The notes beneath the pieces were generated by a model, which made no database searches, was not told the DNA's origin, and was given only the letters and a program-made list of their open reading frames with translations. The position numbers and the translations under genes were made by a program. This document shows, piece by piece, positions 7,908 to 15,191 of a stretch of 64,000 nt of DNA. The DNA lies in the NCBI GenBank assembly GCA_045807125.1, contig JBJMHZ010000009.1, forward strand, positions 124,001 to 188,000, read 5' to 3'. Origin of the DNA: JBJMHZ01 sp045807125 (GTDB taxonomy: Bacteria; Actinomycetota; Actinomycetes; JAWWOL01). Positions within the stretch are counted from its first letter, which is position 1. Each line of letters begins with the position of its first letter.

Positions 7908-8198
7908 CTAGGGCCCCTCGGTCCGCACGTCGAGGCTGTCGAACTCCACCCGTACCTCGCGGATCCGCCGCAGCACCCTGACGCGCAGCGCCTCCGGCGC
8001 AGCATCGCAGCCGCACGAGCGGGCGACGAGCGCCTTCACCTGCTGCTCCAGCCCGTACTGGCGCAGGCACGGCCCGCACTCCTCGAGGTGCTGGTGGATG
8101 TTGCGGACGTCGATGGTGTCGGCCTCGCCGTCGAGGTAGAGGTAGACCTTGTCGAGCACCTCGCGGCAGTCGGTCTCGTGCGGGTTGCCGCAGCTCAT
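7908..8198 (-). CDS. rsrA: Zinc-binding anti-sigma factor RsrA
   Basis: 96 residues beginning MSCGNPHETDC, as in Streptomyces RsrA. It carries the ZAS zinc motif H-x3-C-x2-C (HLEECGPC, about residues 37-44) plus Cys11 and a second cysteine pair SCGC near 61-64. Family role: it binds and silences sigma-R, and disulfide stress ejects zinc and frees the sigma factor. The ATG at 8198 shares ATGA with the stop of sigR, so the pair is translationally coupled, which fixes their stoichiometry. Everything needed for a redox switch is present. Confidence 0.92.
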   Translation of the reverse strand: MSCGNPHETDCREVLDKVYLYLDGEADTIDVRNIHQHLEECGPCLRQYGLEQQVKALVARSCGCDAAPEALRVRVLRRIREVRVEFDSLDVRTEGP

Positions 8199-8827
8199 GC
8201 CGTACCACCCTCCCCGCCTGAGCGGGAGCCGGCGGAGGCCCCCTGCTGCCCGTCGGCCGGCTCGCCGTCGGGCCGGACGAAGCCCCGGTCGACGGCGTAC
8301 TGCTGCAATCGCTCGCGCAGGCCACGGCGACCGCGGTGCAGCCGCGACATCACCGTGCCGATCGGCGTGCCCATGATCTCGGCGATCTCCTTGTACGCGA
8401 AGCCCTCGACGTCGGCCAGGTAGACCGCGATCCGGAAGTCCTCGGGAAGCGCCTGGAGCGCTTCCTTGATGTCGGAGTCGGGGAGGTGGTCGAGCGCCTC
8501 GACCTCCGCCGAGCGCAGCCCGCTGGAGGTGTGCGACTCGGCCTCGGCGAGCTGCCAGTCGTGGATCTCCTCGGTCGGGCTCTGCAGCGGCTGGCGCTGC
8601 CGCTTGCGGTAGCTGTTGATGAACGTGTTGGTGAGGATGCGGTAGAGCCAGGCCTTGAGGTTGGTGCCCTCCTCGAACTGGTGGAAGGCGGCGAAGGCCT
8701 TGGCGAACGTCTCCTGCACGAGGTCCTCGGCATCGGCCGGGTTGCGCGTCATCCGGAGGGCCGCCGCGTAGAGCTGGTCGAGGTACGGCAGCGCGTCCCG
8801 CTCGAAGCGCTCGGTGCGCTGCTCCAT
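8195..8827 (-). CDS. sigR: Thiol-oxidative-stress ECF sigma factor SigR
   Basis: The core protein has 210 residues. Region 2 is RFERDALPYLDQLYAAALRM, then MTRNPADAEDLVQETFAKAF and NLKAWLYRILTNTFINSYR. Region 4 is HLPDSDIKEALQALPEDFR, then FAYKEIAEIMGTPIGTVMSR. These closely follow Streptomyces SigR and mycobacterial SigH. It directs RNA polymerase to GGAAT/GTT promoters of thioredoxin, mycothiol and related genes. The ATG at 8827 gives the usual core start. A second in-frame ATG at 9109 with a much better RBS would add 94 residues (separate entry). It is followed by rsrA with a 4-bp overlap. Autoregulation is indicated by a sigma-R-type promoter at 9143-9170. Confidence 0.92.
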   Translation of the reverse strand: MEQRTERFERDALPYLDQLYAAALRMTRNPADAEDLVQETFAKAFAAFHQFEEGTNLKAWLYRILTNTFINSYRKRQRQPLQSPTEEIHDWQLAEAESHTSSGLRSAEVEALDHLPDSDIKEALQALPEDFRIAVYLADVEGFAYKEIAEIMGTPIGTVMSRLHRGRRGLRERLQQYAVDRGFVRPDGEPADGQQGASAGSRSGGEGGTA

Positions 8828-9109
8828 CGTCTCTGCTACCGCTCCCACCTCCTCGCACCCGGCCGGCCCGCTCGCGGCAGGCCGCCGGTCGCAGGGTACC
8901 TCGTGCGAGTCGGCGGCACCGCTTCGCGGCATCGCTGACGGGCACCGCGACCGGCCGCCGGATCGCGCTCCCCCCGCCGCGGCGCGCGCGGGCGGTCGCC
9001 GGTCCCGCCCCCGCCGCCCGCCGCTTCGCCGTCCTGGTGGGTCAGGGCGGTCCTGCTCCCGGCCACGATCGGCACGCCGATCGGAGCCAGTGGTGGAAGT
9101 GGGGGGCAT
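8828..9109 (-). other. Likely N-terminal extension of a long SigR isoform
   Basis: The sigR frame stays open upstream. ATG 9109 is preceded by GGAGG with a six-base gap and lies about 24 nt after the predicted start of the sigma-R-dependent transcript. Translation from it gives a 304-residue protein with a 94-residue Arg/Gly/Pro/Ser-rich, probably disordered, leader. In Streptomyces coelicolor an unstable SigR-prime isoform with an N-terminal extension is made from the autoregulated promoter, so this arrangement is the expected counterpart. The RBS and open frame are seen; the isoform is inferred. Confidence 0.6.
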
Positions 9110-9142
9110 CGTCGTCCTCCGGTACGGATGATTCGTCGCGGT

Positions 9143-9170
9143 AACGCGCACCCGGCGCCGGACCATTCCC
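9143..9170 (-). promoter_or_regulatory. SigR-type promoter of sigR-rsrA
   Basis: Read leftwards: GGGAAT at 9170-9165, an 18-base spacer, and CGTT at 9146-9143. This fits the sigma-R/sigma-H consensus (GGAAT, about 18, GTT). The transcript would start near 9133, just before the RBS of the long SigR start. Supports positive autoregulation. Confidence 0.75.
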
Positions 9171-9254
9171 GGCCCCCGCCGGCCACGCTGCCGGGCCGCT
9201 CTGCCGGCCTCTCGTGGGCACGCTGCGGCGGCGACCGGTCACGGGTTCCCGCCG

Positions 9255-9260
9255 TACGAT
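9255..9260 (+). promoter_or_regulatory. -10 box for a leaderless dtxR-type mRNA
   Basis: TACGAT ends seven bases before the ATG at 9268, and no Shine-Dalgarno sequence is present. Transcription would therefore start at or next to the A of the ATG. No convincing -35 box. Confidence 0.5.
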
Positions 9261-9267
9261 GGGGCGC

Positions 9268-9981
9268 ATGGGCGGCTACCACCCGGCGGTCGAGCAGTAC
9301 CTCGAGACGATCTACGAGCTCGAGGAGTCCGGCATCGCGCCGCTGCGGGCCCGGATCGTCGAGCGGCTCGGCGTCTCGGCGCCGTCGGTGTCGGAGACCG
9401 TGAAGCGCCTCCAGCGCGAGGGCTACCTCACCCTCGACAGCCGCAACGTCATGCACCTCACCGAGACCGGCCGTCACCTCGCCACCGCGATCGCGCGGCG
9501 GCACCGGCTCGCCGAGCGGCTGCTCGTCGACGTCATCAAGGTGCCGTGGCACCAGGTGCACGAGGAGGCCGGCCGGCTCGAGCACGCCATCAGCGAGAAC
9601 CTCGAGCAGCACCTGGTGCGCCTGCTCGACGACCCGGCCACCTGCCCGCACGGCAACCCCATCCCCGGCTCGCGCAACGTCGTCGACGTCGGCACCCTGA
9701 CCCCGCTCGGCCACCTGCGGCCGGGCGACCGCGCCGTCGTCCGCCGGGTCGACGAGGAGGTGGAGGCCGACGCCGCGCACATGCTCCGGCTCGAGCAGCT
9801 CGGGCTGCTGCCCGGCGTCCCCGTGACGGTCCTCGCCCGCGACGACGCGTCGGCGGCGGTGCGGACGGACGCCGGCGAGGGCCGGCTGCCCGCGCACGTC
9901 GCCGCGCGGCTCTACGTCTCCGACGTCCAGGCGGCCGGCGCGGGGCGGCCCGTCGCGGCGGTCAGCCGATCAGCCCCGTGA
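9268..9981 (+). CDS. DtxR/MntR-family metal-dependent regulator
   Basis: 237 residues in three parts. First, a winged helix (EQYLETIYELEESGIAPL, then ERLGVSAPSVSETVKRLQ). Second, a dimerisation/metal domain (RRHRLAERLL, VHEEAGRLEHAIS, NPIPG). Third, an SH3/FeoA-like domain from about 155. The ancillary-site ligands equivalent to DtxR His79, Glu83 and His98 are kept, as are Glu105 and His106. The primary-site Met10 is Gln and Cys102 is Gly, so the effector metal may not be iron. Start: ATG 9268 fits a leaderless mRNA; ATG 9259 is an alternative. Neighbours give no regulon clue. Confidence 0.85.
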   Translation: MGGYHPAVEQYLETIYELEESGIAPLRARIVERLGVSAPSVSETVKRLQREGYLTLDSRNVMHLTETGRHLATAIARRHRLAERLLVDVIKVPWHQVHEEAGRLEHAISENLEQHLVRLLDDPATCPHGNPIPGSRNVVDVGTLTPLGHLRPGDRAVVRRVDEEVEADAAHMLRLEQLGLLPGVPVTVLARDDASAAVRTDAGEGRLPAHVAARLYVSDVQAAGAGRPVAAVSRSAP

Positions 9982-10677
9982 GAGCCACGTGACGCAGTCG
10001 CGGACCGCCGCGGCGATCTCCGCCAGGCAGTCGGCGCTGGTTCGCCCGTCGGCTCGCCTGGCCCGGAAGCCGTGGTCGGCCCCCTCGACCGCGGCGATCC
10101 GCAGCCAGGGCGGCCACGGGCCCGCGGCCCCGACCGCCGCCGTGAGCGCGCCGGCGCCGCCGAACCCGTCCCGGCTGCCCTGCACCACGAGCGTCGGCCG
10201 GCCGACGGCCAGCAGCTCGGGCAGCCGGCTGCGGTCCGGCCGTCCCGGTGGCATCAGCGGGAAGGCCAGCGCGAGCACGGCGACCGCCCCGGCCCGCTCC
10301 GCCGTCCGGCAGGCCACCCGGGCGCCGCTGCTGCGCCCGCCCGCGATGAGCGGCACGCCGCCGAGGCCCGGCCGCGCGCGCAGCGCGCCGACGCCGGCGA
10401 GGAAGGCGGCGTCCAGCGCGGCGGCCGGTGCCGGCGCGCGGCGGCCGGCCACCCGGTACGGCTGGGTGAAGCGGCCGACGGCGACGCCGGCAGCGAGCAG
10501 CGCGGCCCCCGCCGCCCGTACGTCGGGCGCGTCGACGCCGCCGCCCGCGCCGTGCCCGAGCAGCGCGACGGCCAGTGGGACGACCGGCGCGATCGGGACG
10601 TTGAGGTCGATGTGTGCAGATCCCGCCGGGGTGGGAAGCATGATCTGCACCGTGGCGGGGGCCGGAGCATCGGTCAC
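9970..10677 (-). CDS. Alpha/beta hydrolase (Tex30/KANSL3-type)
   Basis: A 235-residue alpha/beta-hydrolase. LLGHGAGGGVDAPD forms the oxyanion region and GGRSSGARVACR the nucleophile elbow (Ser). VVQGSRDGFG gives the acid and EGADHGFR the histidine. The layout and short length resemble the KANSL3/Tex30 hydrolase family of small soluble enzymes; the substrate is unknown. The GTG start gives MTDAPAP. It is convergent with the DtxR-type gene, overlapping its last 12 bases, and divergent from the methyltransferase at 10707. Confidence 0.78.
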   Translation of the reverse strand: MTDAPAPATVQIMLPTPAGSAHIDLNVPIAPVVPLAVALLGHGAGGGVDAPDVRAAGAALLAAGVAVGRFTQPYRVAGRRAPAPAAALDAAFLAGVGALRARPGLGGVPLIAGGRSSGARVACRTAERAGAVAVLALAFPLMPPGRPDRSRLPELLAVGRPTLVVQGSRDGFGGAGALTAAVGAAGPWPPWLRIAAVEGADHGFRARRADGRTSADCLAEIAAAVRDCVTWLSRG

Positions 10678-10706
10678 AGCATCGAGAGAGTAGGGCAGCC
10701 TTCGTC

Positions 10707-11471
10707 ATGGTGGCGGTCGATCCGCTCCGCGCGCTGGCCGACAAGGGGCCGGCCGATGAGCGCTACTGGGTCTTCTACGACGCGGTCGCCACCCGCCAGC
10801 TCGCCGCGTGGCTGCCGGCGCAGCCGCAGCGGGTGCTCAACCTCTCCGGCGACGCGACGGCGCTCCCGCTCCAGATGGCGGCCGCCGGGCACGAGGTCGT
10901 CCACGTGGCGGGCACGCCCGAGGGGATCGTCCCGGCCGCATCGCTCGCCGGCCCCGGCCGGCTGATGCAGGTGCTCGCCGACCCACGCGGCCTCGACTGG
11001 CTCGCCGACGGCTGCGTCGACCGGGTGGTCGCCGAGCAGCGGGCCCTGTCGTACTGCCTCGCCACCGAGACGACGCTGACCGAGCTGGCCCGCGTGCTGC
11101 AGCCCGGCGGACGGCTGCTGATCTGCGTCGACTCGCTCGTGCTCGGGCTGGCCAGGCTGGCCGACGCCGGCCGCTGGGCCGAGCTGGCCGACGTGCCGGC
11201 CGCCGACGTCGTCCTCGTCCCCGGCACCGACGGGACGATCACCCGCTGCTTCTGGCCGGAGGAGCTGCGGCTCGTGCTGGACGAGGCCGGCTTCGACGTG
11301 GAGTGGGTACGGCCCCGCTCGGTGCTCTCCGGCGCCGCGGTCGAGCGGGCGCTGCGCGCCGATCCGAGCGTGCTCGGCACGCTCGTCGAGACCGAGCTCG
11401 CGCTCGCCAGGGAGCGAGAGGACGAGTCGATCGGCATCCACCTGCTGGCCTCGGCGGTGCGGCGCGGCTGA
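10707..11471 (+). CDS. Class I SAM-dependent methyltransferase-like protein
   Basis: 254 residues with a Rossmann methyltransferase layout. RVLNLSGDATALPLQMAAAG stands where the SAM glycine loop (usually DLGCGTG) should be, followed by VDRVVAEQRALSY (motif II region), ELARVLQPGGRLLICVDS (motif III) and a late EAGFDVEWVRPRS strand. The loop is NLSGDA rather than the classic GxGxG, so SAM binding may be weak or altered. It is divergent from the hydrolase at 10677. The substrate cannot be told from sequence. Confidence 0.65.
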   Translation: MVAVDPLRALADKGPADERYWVFYDAVATRQLAAWLPAQPQRVLNLSGDATALPLQMAAAGHEVVHVAGTPEGIVPAASLAGPGRLMQVLADPRGLDWLADGCVDRVVAEQRALSYCLATETTLTELARVLQPGGRLLICVDSLVLGLARLADAGRWAELADVPAADVVLVPGTDGTITRCFWPEELRLVLDEAGFDVEWVRPRSVLSGAAVERALRADPSVLGTLVETELALAREREDESIGIHLLASAVRRG

Positions 11472-11516
11472 GCCTCCGAGACGGCGCGGACGAGGGGCGC
11501 AGGGCCGGCGAGCGAG

Positions 11517-11876
11517 CTAACGGGCGGCGGCCTCCGCCTTCGCCTGGCAGTCGACGCAGCGGGCCGCCTCGGGGCGGGCGTCGAGCCGCTCGGGCGACAG
11601 CTCGTTGCCGCAGTCGACGCACCGGCCGTAGCTGCCGCCGTCGAGGCGCCGCAGCGCGGCCTCGACCTCCTGCCGGCGCCCGTCCACCACCTCGCGCATG
11701 GACTGCTCGCGGTCGCTGTCCTGCAGGTAGGTCGCCGTGTCGGCGGGGTGCTGGTCGAGGTTGCTCAGCTCGCCGGGCTCGAGGTCGGCGTCGTCGCGGT
11801 CGAGCACCTCGGCCGAGCGGTCGAGGTCGGCGAGCATCTCGGTCAGCCGGTCGCGGGTTGCCTGCACGTCCACCAT
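11517..11876 (-). CDS. DksA/TraR-type C4 zinc-finger protein
   Basis: 119 residues. An N-terminal coiled coil (about 1-75) contains the acidic stretch EVLDRDDADLEPGELSNLDQ. The C-terminal four-cysteine zinc finger is CVDCGNELSPERLDARPEA, then CVDCQ. This is the fold of DksA and RsbT-linked TraR proteins, which enter the RNA polymerase secondary channel. The GYxxC zinc-knuckle lead is SYGRCVDCG. In actinobacteria such proteins are common, and their link to ppGpp is not established. Confidence 0.82.
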   Translation of the reverse strand: MVDVQATRDRLTEMLADLDRSAEVLDRDDADLEPGELSNLDQHPADTATYLQDSDREQSMREVVDGRRQEVEAALRRLDGGSYGRCVDCGNELSPERLDARPEAARCVDCQAKAEAAAR

Positions 11877-11912
11877 GAGCCCCCGCTACCCCAGGGGCCG
11901 GCGCGGCGAACC

Positions 11913-12650
11913 TCAGAACAGGGTGGGAGCCGCCTGGTCGGCCACGGGGTCAGCCGCGGGGTCGGCCGCGGGGTCGGTCAGCAGGTGCGGCCCGTCGTTG
12001 CGCACGTCGCCCACCGCGGGATGGGCCGGCGAGACGGCGAGCTCGACGGGCGGTGCCGCGCCGATGACGCCGAGCGCGGCGTCGGGATCGGTCGTCGCCG
12101 GGTCGAGCCACGCCGCCCAGCACTGCCTCGGCAGCATGACCGGCATCCGGTCGTGGACCGTCGCGGCCTCGCCGGCCGCCGCCGTGGTCAGGATCGTCAC
12201 GGTGCGCAGCGGCGGGGCCGCCGGGTCGTTGCGGTCGCGCCAGGTCTCGTGCAGCCCGGCGAACGTGAGCCAGCCACCGTCGGCGGCGCGCAGCAGCCAG
12301 GGCCGCTTGACCCCGGCGGCGTCCCTGGCCCACTCGTAGTAGGCGTCGGCCGGCAGGAGGCAGCGGCGGGCGCGCAGCGCCGGTGCGAACGCCGGCTTGG
12401 CGGCGACCGTCTCGAGCCGGGCGTTGATCAGCCGGGAGCCGATCGAGAGGTCCGCCGCCCACCGCGGCACCAGCCCCCACCGCGCGCTCGTCAGCACCCG
12501 GCCGCCGTCGCGGGCGAGCACGGCGGGCACCTCGCTGGTGGGGGCGACGTTGTGGCAGGGCACCAGCCGCTCGCGGACGTCGAGCAGGGCGATCTGGTAG
12601 TCACCGATCAGGTCGGGCTCCGTCCGCGCCGACACGTATCGCCCGCACAC
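11913..12650 (-). CDS. SRAP-domain protein (YedK/HMCES, abasic-site DNA-protein crosslinker)
   Basis: 245 residues starting V-CGRYVSARTEPDL. After removal of the initiator residue, Cys2 is the nucleophile that forms a thiazolidine crosslink with abasic sites. That is why the GTG at 12650 is chosen over longer frames. Other active-site blocks: CHNVAPTSEVPAVL (Asn), SRLINARLET, ADAYYEWAR (Glu) and TVHDRMPVML (His). The protein shields abasic sites in single-stranded DNA. The C-terminus carries a short DPAADPAADPVAD repeat. It is divergent from aroA. Confidence 0.9.
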   Translation of the reverse strand: MCGRYVSARTEPDLIGDYQIALLDVRERLVPCHNVAPTSEVPAVLARDGGRVLTSARWGLVPRWAADLSIGSRLINARLETVAAKPAFAPALRARRCLLPADAYYEWARDAAGVKRPWLLRAADGGWLTFAGLHETWRDRNDPAAPPLRTVTILTTAAAGEAATVHDRMPVMLPRQCWAAWLDPATTDPDAALGVIGAAPPVELAVSPAHPAVGDVRNDGPHLLTDPAADPAADPVADQAAPTLF

Positions 12651-12719
12651 CCGTCCATCATGCCCCCGCGCGAGCCCCGGGTGGTTGCCGCGACCGGTCG
12701 CGGCGCGCGGCGGCGCCGC

Positions 12720-12725
12720 TATGGT
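12720..12725 (+). promoter_or_regulatory. -10 box for leaderless aroA mRNA
   Basis: TATGGT ends seven bases before the GTG at 12733, with no RBS in between. This favours the GTG over the in-frame ATG at 12721, which lies inside the -10 box. Confidence 0.5.
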
Positions 12726-12732
12726 GGCTCTC

Positions 12733-14100
12733 GTGACGACCGGCGGAGCGCTCGGCTCGGCCCGGCCGGTGCCTGCCGCCGCCGACCTCTGGCCGGCCCC
12801 CCGCGCGGACGGCCCGGTGACGGGCTCCGTCGCCGTGCCCGGGTCGAAGTCGGTGACCAACCGGGCCCTCGTCATCGCCGCGCTCGCCGAGGGCGACTCC
12901 CGGCTGCGCCGGCCGCTGGTGGCGCGCGACACCCGGCTGATGGCCGGCGGGCTGCGCGCGCTCGGGATCGACGTGCGCGAGGGCAGCGACGGCGGCTGGG
13001 ACAGCGAGTGGCTGGTCCGCGGCTGCCCCGGCCCGCTGCAGCCGCGCGGGGACCTGGTCGACGTGGGCAACGCCGGCACCGTCGCGCGGTTCCTGCCGCC
13101 GGTGGCCGCGCTCGGCACCGGCCCAGTGCGCTTCGACGGCGACCCGCGGGTGCGCGAGCGCCCGGTCGGGCCGCTGCTGGCGGCGCTACGGGCGCTCGGC
13201 GCGCGCGTCGACGACGGCGGCCGGGGAGCGCTGCCGGTCACCGTCACCGGCGACGGCCGCCCGCCGCGGGGCGGCGCGGTCGCGCTCGACGCCTCGTCGT
13301 CGAGCCAGCTGATCAGCGGGCTGCTGCTGATCGGGCCCCGGTGCGCCACCGGCGTCGACGTGCGGCACGCCGGCGCCGCTCCCCCGCCGAGCGCCCCGCA
13401 CCTGGCGATGACCGTCGCCATGCTGCGGGCCGCCGGCGCGCAGGTGGACGACGGCGAGCCCGGCCGCTGGCGGGTGGCGCCCGGCCGGCTCGCTGCCCGC
13501 GACACCGACGTCGAGCCCGACCTGTCGAGCGCCGCGCCGTTCCTGGCCGCGGCGGCGGTCACCGGCGGCACGGTCACGGTCGAGGGCTGGCCGGCGGCGA
13601 CCACTCAGCCGGGTGCCGCGCTGCCCGGCCTGCTCGCCGCGATGGGCGCGACGTACGCCCTCGACGACCGCGGCCTCGCGCTCACCGGGCCCGATCGGCT
13701 GACCGGCCTCGACGCCGACCTGCACGGCGCCGGCGAGCTGGCACCGGTGCTCGCCGCGGTCTGCGCGCTGGCCGCCACGCCCAGCCGGCTCGCGGGCATC
13801 GCCCACCTGCGCGCGCACGAGACCGACCGGCTGGCCGCCCTGGCCCGCGGGCTCACGGCCCTCGGCGGCGACGTCACCGAGACCGACGACGGCCTCGCGG
13901 TGCGGCCGCGGCCGCTCGCGGGCGGCACGTTCCGCACGTACGACGACCACCGGCTCGCGATGGCCGCCGCCGTGCTCGGGCTCGTGGTGCCCGGCGTGCT
14001 CGTCGAGGACGTCGCGACGACGGCCAAGACGCTGCCCGGCTTCGCCGGCCAGTGGGCGGCGCTCGTCGCGGGCGCCGTCGCGCCCGGCGGCGCGGGCTGA
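12733..14100 (+). CDS. aroA: 3-phosphoshikimate 1-carboxyvinyltransferase (EPSP synthase)
   Basis: 455 residues covering the two inverse alpha/beta domains. Diagnostic motifs: the substrate loop VPGSKSVTNRALVIAALAEG, the VDVGNAGTVARFL block, LDASSSSQLISGLLLIG, LRAHETDRLAALARGL and the C-terminal YDDHRLAMAAAVLGL. It joins PEP to shikimate-3-phosphate in the shikimate pathway. Start chosen at GTG 12733 because of the TATGGT box seven bases before; ATG 12721 would add four residues. rsgA begins two bases after the stop, so they are cotranscribed, an association also seen in other actinomycetes. Confidence 0.93.
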   Translation: MTTGGALGSARPVPAAADLWPAPRADGPVTGSVAVPGSKSVTNRALVIAALAEGDSRLRRPLVARDTRLMAGGLRALGIDVREGSDGGWDSEWLVRGCPGPLQPRGDLVDVGNAGTVARFLPPVAALGTGPVRFDGDPRVRERPVGPLLAALRALGARVDDGGRGALPVTVTGDGRPPRGGAVALDASSSSQLISGLLLIGPRCATGVDVRHAGAAPPPSAPHLAMTVAMLRAAGAQVDDGEPGRWRVAPGRLAARDTDVEPDLSSAAPFLAAAAVTGGTVTVEGWPAATTQPGAALPGLLAAMGATYALDDRGLALTGPDRLTGLDADLHGAGELAPVLAAVCALAATPSRLAGIAHLRAHETDRLAALARGLTALGGDVTETDDGLAVRPRPLAGGTFRTYDDHRLAMAAAVLGLVVPGVLVEDVATTAKTLPGFAGQWAALVAGAVAPGGAG

Positions 14101-14102
14101 CG

Positions 14103-15104
14103 ATGCGCTACGACGAGGACGACGTCCGCGTCCGGCCGGGCCGGGGCACCCGCCCGCGCACCAAGGAGCGGCCGAGGCACGCCGACGCGACGACCGGCTT
14201 CGTCACCGCGGTCGACCGCGGGCGGTTCACCTGCCTCGTCGGCGGGTCGCCGGTGGTGGCGATGCGGGCCCGCGAGCTCGGCCGGCACTCGGTGGTCGTC
14301 GGGGACCGGGTGGCGCTGGTCGGCGACGTGAGCAGCCAGCGCGGGTCGCTCGCCCGCATCGTGCGCATCGAGCCGCGCAGCTCGGTGCTGCGCCGCACCG
14401 CCGACGACGTCGATCCGGTCGAGCGGGTGATCGTCGCGGGCGCCGACCAGCTGGTGGTGGTGATGTCGCTGGCCGACCCCGACCCGGTGCCGCGCCTGGT
14501 CGACCGCTGCCTCGTCGCGGCGTACGACGCCGGCATCGACCCGCTGCTCTGCCTCACGAAGGCCGACCTCGCGAGCCCCGATGCGCTGCTCGCGGCGTAC
14601 GAGCCGCTCGGCGTCGCCCACGTCGTGCTCGGCACGGACGAGACGGGCACCGGCCCGCTCGCCGGGCTCGGCGCGCTGCGCGACCGCCTCGCGGGGCGCA
14701 TCAGCGTGCTCGTCGGGCACTCGGGCGTCGGCAAGTCGACGATCGTCAACGAGCTGGTCCCCGAGGCCAGGCGGCGCACCGGCACGGTCAACGACGTGAC
14801 CGGGCGCGGGCGGCACACGTCCAGCTCGGCCGTCGCGCTGCCGCTGCCGGAGGGCGGCTGGGTGGTCGACACCCCCGGCGTCCGCTCGTTCGGGCTCGCG
14901 CACGTCGGCGCGGCGACCGTCCTCGAGGCGTTCCCCGAGCTGTACGAGGCCGCCGCCGACTGCCCGACCGACTGCGCCCATACCGACGCCGCCGTCCCCG
15001 AGTGCGCCCTCGACGCCGCCGTCGCGAGCGGGCGGGCGAGCCCGGCCCGGCTCGCGTCCTTCCGCCGGCTGCTGGAGAGCCGCCCGGCGCACGAGGGCGA
15101 CTGA
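14103..15104 (+). CDS. rsgA: Ribosome small-subunit-dependent GTPase A
   Basis: 333 residues with the circularly permuted order of GTPase motifs: G4 (LCLTKADL) first, then G1 (LVGHSGVGKST) and G3 (VVDTPGVRSFG). Upstream is an OB-fold (GFVTAVDRGRFTCLVGG). At the C-terminus is the zinc knuckle DCPTDCAHTDAAVPEC (Cys/Cys/His/Cys). It assists late 30S maturation. ATG at 14103, two bases after the aroA stop. Confidence 0.93.
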   Translation: MRYDEDDVRVRPGRGTRPRTKERPRHADATTGFVTAVDRGRFTCLVGGSPVVAMRARELGRHSVVVGDRVALVGDVSSQRGSLARIVRIEPRSSVLRRTADDVDPVERVIVAGADQLVVVMSLADPDPVPRLVDRCLVAAYDAGIDPLLCLTKADLASPDALLAAYEPLGVAHVVLGTDETGTGPLAGLGALRDRLAGRISVLVGHSGVGKSTIVNELVPEARRRTGTVNDVTGRGRHTSSSAVALPLPEGGWVVDTPGVRSFGLAHVGAATVLEAFPELYEAAADCPTDCAHTDAAVPECALDAAVASGRASPARLASFRRLLESRPAHEGD

Positions 15105-15191
15105 GCCAGCCCGGCCGGGCATCGTTCGCGGCCTCGCCGAGTTGCCCCCGTACGTGGGCACGGGGACGAGGGCGACAGCGGGAGCCACGGC

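Noticed and set aside
12721..12735. ATG 12721 as aroA start
   Set aside because: It lies within the TATGGT -10 box. GTG 12733 fits the seven-base leaderless spacing seen elsewhere.
11748..15104. A 1118-codon open frame on the + strand
   Set aside because: It runs antisense or out of frame through the DksA-type, SRAP and aroA genes. Only its last 333 codons (rsgA) read as protein.
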